Origin: Pseudorasbora parva
Lineage: Eukaryota > Chordata > Actinopteri > Cypriniformes > Gobionidae
Length of the DNA: 64,000 nucleotides
Assembly: GCF_024679245.1 (NCBI RefSeq)
Contig: NC_090172.1
Span: 6,557,233 to 6,621,232 of the forward strand
Reading direction: 5' to 3'
The notes below the pieces were generated by a model, which was given only the letters and a program-made list of their open reading frames with translations, was not told the DNA's origin and ran no database searches. Of this stretch, positions 34,970 to 47,190 are shown piece after piece (positions within the stretch are counted from its first letter, which is position 1; each line of letters opens with the position of its first letter). Made by a program: the position numbers and the translations under genes.

Positions 34970-35852
34970 AAAAGTCTGTGATTGCACCTTAAAAATTAGA
35001 TTTTCATTGTCCGAACGTCCCTTTTCTGTGCACACAGTTTGAACCCCATTATTAGTGAATGTAACCCATTAACTAAATTTCATTGAGGGTGACTGACTTG
35101 CCAAACATAATATGCAAAAGTAACATTTTGTCCCTGTGAAGCTGAAGCGTAAAGGTCACATTCAGTCCAGTCACCCAGAGGTCTATGATTAATTATGAGC
35201 AGTCTGTACATAGAGCGGAAGAACGTGGGGAGGCTTATTCTGCAGAGCCAAAGTCACCAATCTAACAGAGCCAAAGTAAATAAAGCATAACTCTAATCTG
35301 ACATGCCATCAGACTTTTAAATGGCATTATAATCAATAGTAGCTGTGCACTGCGTTCCTTCAAGTGGTCTTCAATGGCCCCAGCTGACATCACAGAGCCC
35401 ACAAGAGAATTCAGAACAGAGGACGTCCCAGTGAGTGATTTTCCTCATCTTTATTCATGGCTGTTCTTATGATAAAACTGATTTGTGTACAGACCTCACA
35501 TTTAAATGAATAATATTGACTTTAGAGGAGCTGGTCCACAGTGCAAACATTTACCAAATTAAATATCAAAGCGCATTATCTACGATCTTTTTCTATATAT
35601 CTAATGGCAAATAACTGTCTATTACAAGGATGTCATGAATTTCTATTCTATGATATTAAAGAGTCTGTGTTATATTATTACATTCAATATTCATTTAAAT
35701 ATGAACTAATTAAATTATAACAATGGCTTGAAGTCTTGAAATGTTTCTCAATTAAGTGAACATTGCTGCAGATTCTTTAAGTAATCATTCAAGTAAACAA
35801 TAACACTAAGGTAAGTAAGAGCAAACTAAACACAGTTTAACAACTGTTGGTT

Positions 35853-35856
<4 letters not shown>
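34970..35856. other. Intergenic; unique block 35030-35430
   Basis: No gene. 35030-35430 is non-repetitive with words such as TGATTAATTATGAGC and CAGCTGACATCACAGAG, resembling enhancer DNA. Conservation cannot be judged here. Confidence 0.3.

Positions 35857-35928
<72 letters not shown>
35857..35928. repeat. (GT)36 microsatellite
   Basis: Perfect GT dinucleotide, 72 bp. Confidence 0.98.
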
Positions 35929-35930
<2 letters not shown>

Positions 35931-36289
35931 ACTACAAACTACTCCTAATGTGTGTGCACTACCTTGGATGTGTTAAATGCAGAGGACAAATTCTGAGTGT
36001 GGGTCACCATACCTGGCCTTCACATGCCACTAATAAAGAATGAAGAAATGCTATTGACATAATAGACAGCAGCAGGTCTATTAGTCTGTATTTACACTCC
36101 AAGGTCTAATGCATAAATTCAATATTTTGACACAAATCCAATTTTTGTCCATTCAGTTAAGCCCTTTTCACACAGAGATTCAAGAATATACACTGATAAT
36201 GTGTCCCGGGATCGGTTGATTTTGGTTCATTCACACTGCCAGTGATTTTGTGGAATGGCCTGATAGCACGTGCTGATTCTGCTGGGTTA

Positions 36290-36682
36290 GACTCGTTCCT
36301 GGGTCAACAATTGGGGAGGTGCTTGAGGTAAAACTGATCAACCAATCAATTTACTCACGTGATATCTGCCAGCTTGTGTGGCACTTTATCACGGGGGAAA
36401 CACCACACCAGATTGGGGCGAAACGAAGGAGAGGGGTTCCACAATTTGCACCTTATATGAGCAGTTTAGATAATGTTTGCGTTGCACATGGATCCATCGT
36501 GAAATTGAAACAACACTTTTGCAATTTTAAATAAAATGTACTCAGTCCCTCTGTGAAATGAAGGAGACGTCACAGGGGTAAACTCAAAAACTGGAAAACA
36601 AGCTGGCAGATGTCACGTGAGTAATCTGACTGGTTGATCAATTTTACCTTAAGCACCTCCCTTGTTGACCCAGGAACGTGTC
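36290..36682. mobile_element. Inverted-repeat element with about 85-bp arms
   Basis: The left arm 36290-36376 (CGTTCCTGGGTCAACAA.. GGAGGTGCTTGAGGTAAAA.. ACTCACGTGATATCTGCC) is repeated inverted at 36600-36682. The loop is 220 bp. Sequence left of the arm (CCCTTTTCACACAGAGATTC at about 36163) may be the true terminus of a larger element. No coding content. Confidence 0.6.
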
Positions 36683-36950
36683 ATCATATACTCACCCTCA
36701 TATTGGGTGCTAGCCCTTGAAGACATTACCGACTGTGTTTAGATCAATATTTTGGCAAGACTGAGGTAGGCCATGAAGAGCATTTGACCACATTTAACAC
36801 ATCTTTCCAAGGAGAAATCAAACAAATACACACTTGTAGCATGTACAACACGCCAACAGCAAAGCTTCTATTCCTTTTCACGCAAATTATGATAACAGGG
36901 CAGATTATCAATAAAGATGTGTGTGCAGTTCCTTTCACAGTACTGTTATA
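36683..36950. other. Intergenic, no feature recognised
   Basis: Short unique stretch between two repeats. Confidence 0.3.
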
Positions 36951-36954
36951 ACTT

Positions 36955-37445
36955 AGCCTAGAAATCTAGACGAACCCTAGCGCCAGCAAATCTAATTTGC
37001 AGCCAGTGTCGTCTAGTAACTCTCCATAGACCTGCGGGCTGGAAAAACCAAACTCTGATCAGGCCAATCACATCGTGTATAGAGTCAGTGGGCGGGCTTA
37101 ACATTACAGCAGAGTTGCGTGCTACTTGATAACAAAGAAGCTGACAAACAGCGACCGTCGAATTGCCTTTGGCCGCGACTCGAAGACTTGAAGTTAAGCT
37201 TTTCTTTGAGAAAAGAATAAATAATGGCACTGAAATCATTCTTAAAAGGCAAGATGTGTTCAGAGTTTTGCCGACCGGATATGGTGAAAGGTTAACCTAT
37301 CAACTAGCTCCTCTTCACGTTGCTCTGGTTGGTTGTCTGTTGGTTGTCCTATTGCCGAGGGAGTTTGAAAGACAACCGTTTCTCCCGCCCCCTGGATTGA
37401 GCCTTGCCAATGTGTTCCCAGACATCTTGATATGGGTCTGAGTTG
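36955..37445 (+). mobile_element. Interspersed repeat E, fuller copy
   Basis: It begins near TTAGCCTAGAAATCTAGACG and runs through CGGGCTGGAAAAACC, GTGGGCGGGCTTAACATT, GCCGACCGGATATGG to CAGACATCTTGATATGGGTCT. It shares its middle with 22548-22815. The ends are only weakly inverted. No coding frame. Confidence 0.55.
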
Positions 37446-37569
37446 TATATTTATAACCTCAAAAAATGTATAAACAAATAAATGTTGATGTTTGCATTAT
37501 ATTACCAGCTCTGTATGGCTTTTCACAGTAAACTTGCTCAGAAGCTCACCTGGTCCAGGATGTGCATGT

Positions 37570-38410
37570 GTAGCAACTTACAATATAATAATAATATAAC
37601 AAGTATTAAAATGTTCATAATGAAGTAATTTTCTCAAAATGTAATAAAATCTGGAGCTTTTAATGTAATGTAATTTAATGTAAAGTAGTAGTGTCAGTAC
37701 TTATCTTGTGGATTTTGTAGGCTGTTTGAGACTGGATTTACATTTTTAAAATTGACTGCAAAGGAATACCTGTAACATGTGCCCTGGGTCTGTGTTCATC
37801 AATGTTGTCATATCTGGACTCTTATTTTGAAGTTATTTTCCGTGCCCATAGTCCCCCATTTTCTATTCCTGCGTTTTAGTTCCTGTTTGCCTTGTTACCT
37901 CGTTTATCTCTGTAGTTACCCTCATTAGGTTCCATAGTAACTTATCATCTACACCTGTTAATCATTAGCCCTTGAGTTCCCTGTGTATTAAACTTGCAGT
38001 CCAGGCAGGATTTTGAGCCTGTAATTTACGACTTCAAACCACGACTCATGACTTTGTTACGGGTTGCCTGGAACGCGGCATTATAGGCTCAGTTGTCTCT
38101 TTGTAAGCTTTTGCTCTCCTGGTTTTCTCTTGTTTGGATCATGTCTCTGGTTTGGATTATGTTTCTGTCTCTGTTTCAGATGATCTTGATTTGTGTTGTT
38201 TGAATAAAATGTTGCTGCACCTCTCCTCATCCCTCTCCTCTCTTTATCTCTAATTAATACAGAACAATAGCCTGTTATGTTTTAAAAGTTATCACAATAA
38301 TGAAAATATCAGATGTTTTTGGTGAGAATATATTTCTCATCATGTAAAAATTATTACAAAATGAGCTCAAGATTTTGAGAAAATTATTAGATTATGAACA
38401 TTTTATTACA
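37570..38410. mobile_element. AT-rich inverted-repeat element, copy 2, interrupted
   Basis: The left AATTTTCTCAAAATGTAATAAAA and GTGGATTTTGTAGGC, and right TTATGTTTTAAAAGTTATCACAATAATGA, match copy 1 at 187-629. About 450 bp between them (37790-38250) are foreign and LTR-like. Confidence 0.55.
37803..38250 (+). mobile_element. Solo-LTR-like insertion
   Basis: It starts TGTCATATCTGGACTC, contains pyrimidine-rich repeats of GTTTTAGTTCCTGTTTGCC type, GTTCCCTGTGTATTAAACTTG, and later TGAATAAAATGTTGCTGCAC as a poly(A) signal. The order (TG start, promoter region, AATAAA near the end) fits a Gypsy-like LTR. No clear TSD or internal region was found. It lies inside the AT-rich element. Confidence 0.45.
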
Positions 38411-40700
38411 AAAACAATATCACCACATGTATGTTTTCCCAATGAGCCTTGGTTGTGAAGTGCAAAATACAAACAACGTATACTGATAATCATTAAATGC
38501 AATGCATTCTGGCATGGGGCACAGACGCTTCCCCAAATTTAGATCAAAACAAGGTATCAAAAGACAGCATAAGGTTGGAACAATCTTACATTTGAAGATA
38601 TGATGCCTTAAATACCGTCAGCTGAGGTATTGAAACAGATGTACTGTTTCGGTGTCAGTCTGTCAGCTAGAGAAACCAAGCGCCTCAGTTCACCTGACAT
38701 GGTTCTCTCTCACCCAGGTTTTCAGGTCTGCTATAAGGACAAACAAGCTGATTTGTACTGTACTATCATACCCTTCCAAAACAGCAGGAGCATAATGAAG
38801 CCATTCGTCAAATCCGCTCTACGGGAACAGCAGCAAAATACGAATCCAGCACAACCTGCCAGTTTTCCCAGAACAAAGCAGGCAGGAAATAGAAGTGTCC
38901 TTCTAAATGTTTTGAAACAAATTGTTATTGCTTTAGGCTATTATTCCCTTAGGTGTGTTATCAAGAGCAGTCGGATGAGAAGCTGAAACAAAATAGGTTT
39001 GGGATGCAAAGACTCTTTTGACTTAATTATTTGGCGTCCCAATTGAGCTGGTAGACACATTTAGAATGATCTAGCAATAAATAGCCATACATTTAATTCT
39101 CAATTGGGTCCTGTTGCCACAATTCAGTCAAGATCTTGCACATGCGCTTTATGTACAGTATAGGCGACCCTCTCCATGTTCTTTAATTGATGCATAACAA
39201 GCTAGAAATCCTAACTGTTCAACAAAAAACTTGACAGAGTGATAATGAAACAGTGGTACACACTCAAGCCAGTTAACCAGCCAGCAGGTGTTTCCAAAGC
39301 CACTGCTCACACTTTGTCACACACCTAACAGCACTGTTAGATGGTAATGTGCAAATGAGCTTTGTTAAGCAGTCATTATTTTGTAATGAATAATGTTGCT
39401 CTGGGGAAGCACTAATTCAAAGTTGGTTAATTATCACAGTCATCTCTGTGACAATGCGGCACTGTAATGCTTAGAGCGGCCCACACTTTCCCTATTCATC
39501 CTTGTTGATGCTGAACGCACTGCTGGTTTATTCCTCTTGAAGATGAAGGATCTCTCCGAGGGAGTCAGATATGTCCTCAGAAGCTAATCGATCTGCACTG
39601 TTTCTCCGGGGGAAAAGCGAGATGTTCCCCGTTTCCTGCCGATTATATTTGTACTGAGGTTTAGGGCAACTCAAGCCGAACTAATCTATATTGCCTTGTA
39701 GTTTTTCACCTGAAATGGATTCCACATGAGTTAGCTTTTCTGGCTCTGACACCCTCCTTGGCAAACTCTCCCTATCTCTAAGTGTGACCATATATATTTC
39801 CACCTTACATAATCTGCATAAGAAGGTAATCTTTTTTTATTGACAGCTTCACTCTGCACAATTACTCTGCACCATCAACTACTATCATTTTTTTTCCAGA
39901 CACAACTGCAAGAAGAGGACCCTTGGGGTAACCTAACATGCTCAAGGGCACAATGGTGGATATAATAACAGTTATTCTCTAATTCCTAAACTGAACTTTT
40001 TGACTGTAACCCAGATTCTTAAGCACTGAGATACCAACCCAAGGTTACAAGCTTGATTACACTATGATTACCTGGCTCAAAGACATTTTAACCATATCTA
40101 TGCTGTATCTCTTTGCTTAAAGTCTGCCGTGTAAAGCCTGGGACACGCTAGAGCTTTCTTAACCGATTTTAAAACTGTGGAAGACCACAGAAATAAGGTT
40201 TCAAATGATTTTTAGCATTATATTCCTCCGAATGCACACACTAGAACATACGATTTTATGGAGACACTCGAGATCAAACGTGACTTGAGAAGATAAATGA
40301 ATGGATTATCTTGCAATGGATTATCTTGACATTGCAATTGTCTGCTGGTTGTTTTTACAGCAAAAAGAAAACAAAAATGAAGGAGAAAAAAGATTATGGG
40401 TGATCTTTTTCAATATTACACTTTCGCGTATGTTTGTGGCAAGTTTCAGCTATAGAAGCACGCAACATCCAATTGGTGAAGCTTGCTAGCTCTCATTGGC
40501 TATCACGGGTATCAAATCCGAGGCAGCCCGTTCAAGAGTCGAAAATATAAAACATGTTTGATATTTATGATCTGGGATTTTGCGGGTTCCAACGCGATTG
40601 GGAGCAGTAAAATAATCGTAATGACACCACACAATTAAGGTCAAAAGTTAGTTGAAGCCTTGAATCAGGCTAAATTGCCCAGATCTTTGGGGGTGCAAAT
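38411..40700. other. Intergenic; unique-looking block 39180-39620
   Basis: No gene. 39180-39620 has balanced, non-repetitive sequence with TTAATTA and ATTATTTTGTAATGAAT words, a candidate conserved non-coding element. 40140-40690 may contain further repeat remnants. Confidence 0.3.
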
Positions 40701-40705
40701 CCGGC

Positions 40706-41697
40706 TTAAAGGGGTCATGAACTGCGTTGTTTTATTGTTTTATGATGTTTTCTGGGGTGCACTTATAATGTTAGAATGATTTTTACATCAAACATTTACA
40801 TAATGTATAAATAAAAGGTCCTACTCTGATTTTAACCTTCTAGTTTGAACGATCTGTTTTAAGGGGCGTGTCTGCTCTGAGACTTCAGTGTAAACGTCCA
40901 CTACTGTGATTGGCTAACGTCTTTACCTTGGAAAAAGCTAAGTATTACTCTCTCTTTTAGCCCGTTTTTACTATTACGGCCAGTGTTGCCAAGTCCATGG
41001 CTACTTTAACACTGTTGCTGTGGGCTGTTTTTCATGCCCGCGGGTGGAAGTGACCCCAATTGTTATATTTAGCCCTGTAAATGCTAATTTTAGCAGGGAA
41101 CCCTGGCAAAAAAACATATATTTTACCCCCCCCCCCCAACCCAACAATATAGAATTAAATCACCATTAAATAACAGATTAATTTAATCCTACTTAGAGAA
41201 ACAATGCATGTTGACGTTTAGTCACTGGTTTGATTTTCTGACACACAGACAAAGAACATCTGACTACACATGAATCATTACATTTCAGATCAGGCATTCA
41301 TTGCATTACTAGTCCAGGTAGTATCCTCAATGGCATGTTTACTGCTTGGTACCTCGATCTGGTCTAACACCATGTGGGCTTATGTTACTTTGGCTACCTA
41401 TTCTATTGGATGTCATGGGTGAATCGGTGGGCGATGCTAAACAGTCAGTGATGAAGTAGGCGTTGATCTTCTTCTGCAGAGGCAGTGCTTGCCTCCCTTT
41501 GACTTCATAGATCCCCACTTTGACTTCATAGATCCCCACTTTGACTTCATAGATCCCCACTTTAATGTTTTCTGGGCCTGGTGTCAATAAAAGCTTTTAT
41601 TGGACTAACAAGGATGTTTTCAGTTCTGAAACTTACAGGATATTCTTTTGTCAAAAGCTCAAGAAAAATTTGATTTGTCAGTTCATGACACCTTTAA
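40706..41697. mobile_element. TTAA-type DNA transposon, intact ends (TTAAAGGGGTCATGAACTG)
   Basis: TTAAAGGGGTCATGAACTG at 40706 and CAGTTCATGACACCTTTAA to 41697 form a 19-bp inverted pair including TTAA. The interior holds the block shared with 21447-21600 (GTTGCCAAGTC.. TTTTAGCAGGGAACC) and a 21-bp triplication. It is 992 bp and lacks a transposase. Confidence 0.8.
41498..41560 (-). repeat. Three 21-bp tandem units encoding VGIYEVK
   Basis: TTTGACTTCATAGATCCCCAC is repeated three times exactly. On the minus strand an open frame (41339-41587) reads MTPGPENIK followed by three copies of VGIYEVK, then GRQALPLQKKINAYF. In-frame exact copies point to recent slippage. The frame may be a remnant of a transposon protein; the family was not recognised. 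Confidence 0.7.
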
Positions 41698-41950
41698 AAT
41701 CTTCAAGTGTTTGGCTAGTCTAAAACTTAAGTATGTTTTAGTTGTCGATTTACCGCTACATCCCTGCGCGCAATATTTTTTTTCCCAAGATGGTAGGGGA
41801 AGGTACTGCCTTTTTCATCTATGATTGGCTAGAAGGGCTCTCCTCTCATACACCACAGTATGATTGAAATATGACAGATTTTATTTATTGTGAACCTAAC
41901 ATTGCATAAACTTGCTAGTAATAGACAATTTTAGTGGATGTTAAATATAG

Positions 41951-42377
<427 letters not shown>

Positions 42378-42378
42378 T

Positions 42379-42393
42379 TGTGTGTGTGTGTGT

Positions 42394-42440
<47 letters not shown>
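42379..42440. repeat. (TG)31 microsatellite, one interruption
   Basis: TG dinucleotide with one GGG break, 62 bp. Confidence 0.95.
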
Positions 42441-42443
<3 letters not shown>

Positions 42444-42630
42444 AGGCTATGTTGGTTGGACTTAGTTTACTTCTGTTGTATAGACGATCAAAACAGACTA
42501 GCTGACAGCCTGCCATGAACGTGAGATGTATAACCAATCAGAGGAGAGCCCTTCTAGCCAATCATAGATGAAAAAGGCAGTACTTTCCCCTACCATCCTG
42601 GAAAAAAAAATATCGCTCCCTGCTCCAGTC

Positions 42631-44360
42631 TATGTTATGACCTCAAAACACTTTTACCATAGTCCATGATTTGTAAACCAATACATTTTGATGTCTGCCT
42701 AACAGAACCAGATCCATATGTATGGCTTTTCTGATGTAGTAAACTTGCTCAGTAGCTAACCTTGTACAACTGGTGCAATTGTGATGCAGAGCTCTTGGGT
42801 AAAAGTCTTATGAAACATGAGTCAGTATAAAACATCATTTTAAAAATTGCAAGAAGGCGAGCCAAACTGGCATGATTGCTTCAGCAAATGTGTTTTTATC
42901 TCAGTTTTGATCCGCAATGCAATATCCTTTTACAGAGATGTTTAAGATGGAAAACAGCAATAAAAGCAACAGAAGATGAAAGAAGAAACAACACAAATGG
43001 ACGTTCCAAGGGTAACAATAAACATTGTTTCAGTAGGTCCTTATTTTGAAAAAGTAATCGCTTTATGTTGTCTGTAGTATGAATCATGTAATCTGGACGT
43101 ACTACCTTCGCTATGTTGTCATTATCATGTGAGCTAAGGTGCTGTTCATATATCATCAAAACGTTTATTTATTTCACTAATTCCATTCAAAAAGGGAAAC
43201 TTGTATATTATATTAATTCATTACACACACCAATATGACCTGCACCTTAGCTTATTTCCAAAATAAAAGAACAAGATACCTATTTATATGACCAGCACCT
43301 GTATTTTGTACAGATAAAATAACTGGAAGTGAATGATGCCTTGCTTATTCGTTACCAATGGCCATGTCAGCTCCTATATTAAAAATAAGGTGGATACTTC
43401 ATGCAAATTGCTCATGACAGTATATATCTGGAAGAGCATACGTTGAAAGGCCAGAATGCATGAACGTGTGCAAGAGAGGTGGAAAAAACAAAGCTTGCAG
43501 GCATAAGAGGATGGGATGACAAGACTCTGTCCTCCATTATGTAACAACAGTCTCTGTGTTATTAATCATTCCGGCAACTCCCTCATTAATATCACACTTT
43601 CTTTGTGAACTCACATGTGACCTTCACCTCATGTATCACCACATTAGAGGGCTGTAGAAGAGTGTGTGTTATGATGTACTGGTGGCTGTGGATACTTTTA
43701 CTTGTTTCACACTGCTGTCAGTTCTCCGAGAAGTTCAGGCATCACCTCAGCTGAGGTTGAGGTTTGTTTCTGAAGTCTGCTACGTGTACTGACACATGTC
43801 GCTGAGCATAAGCAAAGACACAAGCCTCATTCTGAAGCGAGGAGCGGCTGGCAAGAATCACTCCTCATCACTCCTCATCTTGAGCGCTCCAGTCAGCCTT
43901 GCGTAATGCAGCAGCATTCCTGAGCATCTGCCCTGCTCTGAATGGGAGGAGTCACCTTTTGTAATTCTTCAGTCTGCTACTGAGGCGGACGCTCGACCCA
44001 CTCCTGTAGTCTGTCAGAAGACATCAGGCTCACAGCTGACACCAGACTCACTCAGTCAGCCCGCTGACTGCAACCGAGCGGGATTCGCCTGCTGCACATT
44101 AGTCTAGTCCAGCCTTTTTCACATACACTGAATCACAGCCATAAAATGTCAGAAGATTCATATTGTTATGATCCACTGGTCTAAGACTTTATGAGTTATC
44201 CAAGCAGCATTTATTTAGAATTTATGATACATAAATGTAGTCAAAAACAGGGGAATGGTTAAATACACAGCAATCAAAACTAGACAGAATCCAAGAAAGC
44301 AGGTAGCGGACATGAAACACTGAAACGGAACAAGAAGGTGCTCACAAATGCAGTGGTAAC
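42631..44360. other. Intergenic; unique block 43330-43960
   Basis: No gene was recognised. 43330-43960 is non-repetitive with conserved-looking words (GTGTTATTAATCATTCC, CTCATTAATATCACAC). 43840-43880 has a short duplicated CACTCCTCAT. Candidate regulatory DNA. Confidence 0.3.
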
Positions 44361-44527
44361 ACTTAAAGGGGTGGTAAAACACGATTTCACTTTTCTAACT
44401 TTAACTAGTGTGTAATGTTGCGGTTTGATCATAAACAACATCTGCAAAGTTACAACGTTCAAAATTTAAAGCAAAGGGAGATATTTGCTTTTAAAGGTGC
44501 CATGTGTAAAAATGTAGGTAAAAATAT

Positions 44528-45133
44528 TAGGGCCGGGACTTTAACGCGTTAATTAAGATTAATTAATTACGTGACTTTAACGTGTTAATTAATAACGCAA
44601 AAAAATAAATAATTTTAACCACACTTATTTTTGCACCGCGGAACGTTTTTCAATGAATGAGTTTCGACGGACCGATTATACTGGAACACCAACTAGCGCT
44701 CCGGAGTCACGACAACAACAAACCACAGTGAACATGAGCGGAGAAGCTGATGAGACCGCTTTGCTTGGCCCCGTGGATGGGAAATGTTGTTTTAAAAAAC
44801 GAAAGAATGGAAGCGTCGACAAGAGCATGGCAAGCTATACAACAAGGAATTAGCGTATCACCGCACGGCACATCAAGCCTCAAATATCACAGATATGCTT
44901 TTGCTACACTTAATGGCAAACATTGCGCTGGTCTGCTGGCCTGAAATAAATAAACAATATTTTGTTGATTAAGCTTATGTATTCAGTCATTATTCAATGG
45001 TATATTAAAATACACATAAAAATTACTTCTCATTGTTCTCAGGTCAAATATTTATATGCAATCAAAATGCGATTAATTTCGATTAATTAATTAAAAAGCC
45101 CCGATTAATTTTTTTAATCGAGTCCCGGCCCTA
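44528..45133 (+). mobile_element. hAT non-autonomous transposon (TAGGGCCGGGACT ends)
   Basis: TAGGGCCGGGACTTTAACGC and AATCGAGTCCCGGCCCTA are inverted termini. AAAATAT is duplicated directly at both sides (44521-44527, 45134-45140), and an eighth base is possible, as expected for hAT. Sub-terminal GTTAATTAAGATTAATTAAT is typical of the family. The interior holds a broken transposase start (next entry). Confidence 0.75.
44713..44944 (+). pseudogene. hAT transposase N-terminal remnant (BED-finger region)
   Basis: ATG near 44733 reads MSGEADETALLGPVDGKCCF, then a frame change leads through KLYNKELAYH (frame 2) and TSSLKYH (frame 3). These match the end of a BED zinc finger (C..C.KEL.YHRSTSSLKYH) of hAT transposases, but the first cysteine pair is scrambled. 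The catalytic and dimerisation domains are absent. Confidence 0.55.
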
Positions 45134-45238
45134 AAAATATCCAAAAAATGACCTACACGCATCAAAAGAATGAGAAGAAATAAAGGCGATGATGTCATAA
45201 AAAAAATGTCAAGTTATAGTGCTGCAGAGATATCAAAC

Positions 45239-46381
45239 TTAAAGGGGGGGTGAAATGCTGCTTCATGCATACTGAGCTTTTTACACTGTTAAAGACTTGG
45301 ATTCCCATCCTAAACATAGACAAAGTTTCAAAAACTAATGTTGGACGTTTGATGGAGTATTTCTGTGTCAAAAATACTCCTTCCGGTTTCTCACAAGTTT
45401 CGGCGAGTTTTTTTCGAGTATGGGTCTACTTGACGTTAAATAGATCGGAAGGTCCTTGTATGGGCCGTACGGGCTCTTCTCCCGGTAGGGTGCGCGCGCG
45501 CGTCACTAGCGCGAGAGAGGAAATGCACGCTGTAAACAGTCTCTCAGGTGCAGATCCAGTCGTCCGTGAACACTTATGTCGGTTATAGTCCGCACCGCGC
45601 TCCACTTCATTCCTCCACTTTGACATTAAGCGACTTCAACGCTTCAGCACAGCATTCCGGGAAGGCAGCGCTGCATTTGAACCGATTTGAACGCAGAAAT
45701 GCTTCAGTCGCATCGCAAAGTGGATCTCCACACTCCAAGAAGTGTGTTTTTGACGGAGCCGTCCCAGCGATCGGTCCTGCTTTGGAAGCAGCCGGTAAGT
45801 AAAACTGCTGTCTGTGCTGTTGCTTATCGTCGCGTATGTAAACATCAGTAAACGACACGATCGCGTGCTTAGTCATTCAAATGCCCTAACGGACTCCATT
45901 GCTGTTCTATGTATAACGTTACACTACTCTGACGTGCAAAACCGTTTTGCTTGCTACTAAGGTTTGGTCGCATACAATAGTCCATAAACCGAATCATGTC
46001 ATGTTGACAGGCCTCTAAATACAGTACATACCACAGAGACGGACGTCCTGCTGTTGCTGTTTCTATTTCAGCATCCGAATTAGATTCTGGATCATATCTA
46101 TTAGCTGAGATAGCCATGGGTTTCTCCCATAGACCGTAAAAGGTTTCTCCACGCTTGAGGACGTCACCGCTTTGCGCATATGTCATTCTTTAGCTCCGCC
46201 CACACGATACGCCTCCAGGCGCTCGTTTTTTTTACGGAAAGACTCAGTACAGCCCATATTTCTTTTACAAATATAATAAAACGAAAGACTTTTCGGAGAT
46301 ATGAAGGATGCAATACTACTCTATAGGTACTCAAGATTGACATGAGATTGACTGAAACTGAGTGTTTCACCCCCCCTTTAA
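45239..46381 (-). mobile_element. TTAA-type transposon (AAGGGGGGGTGAAA ends)
   Basis: TTAAAGGGGGGGTGAAA and TTTCACCCCCCCTTTAA are perfect 17-bp inverted termini including TTAA. The element is 1143 bp. On the minus strand it has a GC-rich promoter-like region, then a leader ORF; the remainder is non-coding. Best assigned to the Kolobok/piggyBac group by target site. Confidence 0.8.
46033..46113 (-). pseudogene. Leader-exon remnant, NRYDPESN type
   Basis: Minus-strand frame MAISANRYDPESNSDAEIET runs to GRPSLW and a splice-donor-like GTATGT. The acidic PES motif places it with the frames at 3732, 33515 and 54304. The following coding exons are missing. Confidence 0.45.
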
Positions 46382-46860
46382 TTAGCAGTAGCATTACTAG
46401 CCCCGGCCCGACAGGTGTCGTAATACCAGTCTCGGCCATGGGAGGCAGTATGCGGGCAACATAACCACCAGCCAACCTGGCGTACTTGAACCTGATGTCA
46501 ATCGTGTGGAAAGTACAGGCCACTACTTCATTTCAGTTCAGGGAAGAGAGCGGACAGAAGGCCGAAGCCCTTGGCCCCTTAAATGTATCTGCTATGATAA
46601 AAATAGCTGTTTTTACCTGACCGGAAAAAGCGGAAGTGCGGGCGCCCGGTGACTGTGTCCCGTCCCATCATAATAAAAGTCCTGGTACTCGCGAGCCATT
46701 TAGAATAGGCGCCCTCCAGTGGACGAAAAGTTGCATAGTGCACCTTTAAAGAAATCCATTTCTAAGGACTACAGCAAGCGGCCGGTAGGGCCTACAAACT
46801 TTTCCTTCAGGGTTGGTGACATCACCAGCCCCCATATATACATAAACCCCTCTTGTGGAT

Positions 46861-47185
46861 GTAAAATATTTTGGTGCATTTTAATAAAAAAATAAAAAAA
46901 ACATTTTAAATTGGCTTAGCTTTTGCTGCATGTAAGCTATTGCAAAAGCAATTTATTAAAACCTGCAGTTTATGTGTGGCAATTATATTTCCGGTAGTGG
47001 TGAACCTACAGCAAACCGCTGGTAAAGAAAAAGGTTTAATTAAACAAAACTTTGACAAAATTAAGTGTTTCTTCAATTATGGGCAAACACAATGGATGAC
47101 ATTTTCCTATTTTAGATCTGTGGACTTTTGGAAAATAAAATTTCTTTTTTTTTAAATGCACACTTTTACTGTATTTAAAATGTTT
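46861..47185. other. Intergenic, AT-rich
   Basis: No supported feature; probably the decayed right part of the outer transposon. Confidence 0.3.
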
Positions 47186-47190
47186 TTGTC

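Larger units (their letters stand above)
44491..46749. mobile_element. MITE AGGTGCAC family, variant copy carrying two insertions
   Basis: The left TTAAAGGTGCCATGTGTAAA (44491) and right GCATAGTGCACCTTTAA (to 46749) are its ends, with family words AATATCCAAAAAATGACCTAC on the left and GTGACTGTGTCCCGTCCC, CATAATAAAAGTC, GCGCCCTCCAGTGGAC on the right. Removing the hAT insertion (44528-45133) and the TTAA element (45239-46381) restores a colinear body. Confidence 0.65.
44363..46860 (+). mobile_element. Outer TTAA-type transposon of a four-element nest
   Basis: It starts TTAAAGGGGTGGTAAAACAC at 44363 and proceeds to CAAAGGGAGATATTTGCTT, where a MITE is inserted. It resumes after 46749 with AGAAATCCATTTCTAAGGAC, TACAGCAAGCGGCCGGTAGG and GGTGACATCACCAGCCCCCATATATACATAAACCC. 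Resumption on the far side of the MITE is supported by my recollection of an abundant cyprinid element with this order. The right terminus is lost. Confidence 0.55.

Noticed and set aside
44010..44120. Possible first exon or CpG promoter near 44 kb
   Set aside because: Mild GC increase only; no TATA, initiator, donor site or open frame.
45250..45802. Plus-strand frames of 112 and 84 codons
   Set aside because: They cover the GC-rich part of a TTAA transposon; the leader ORF there is on the other strand.
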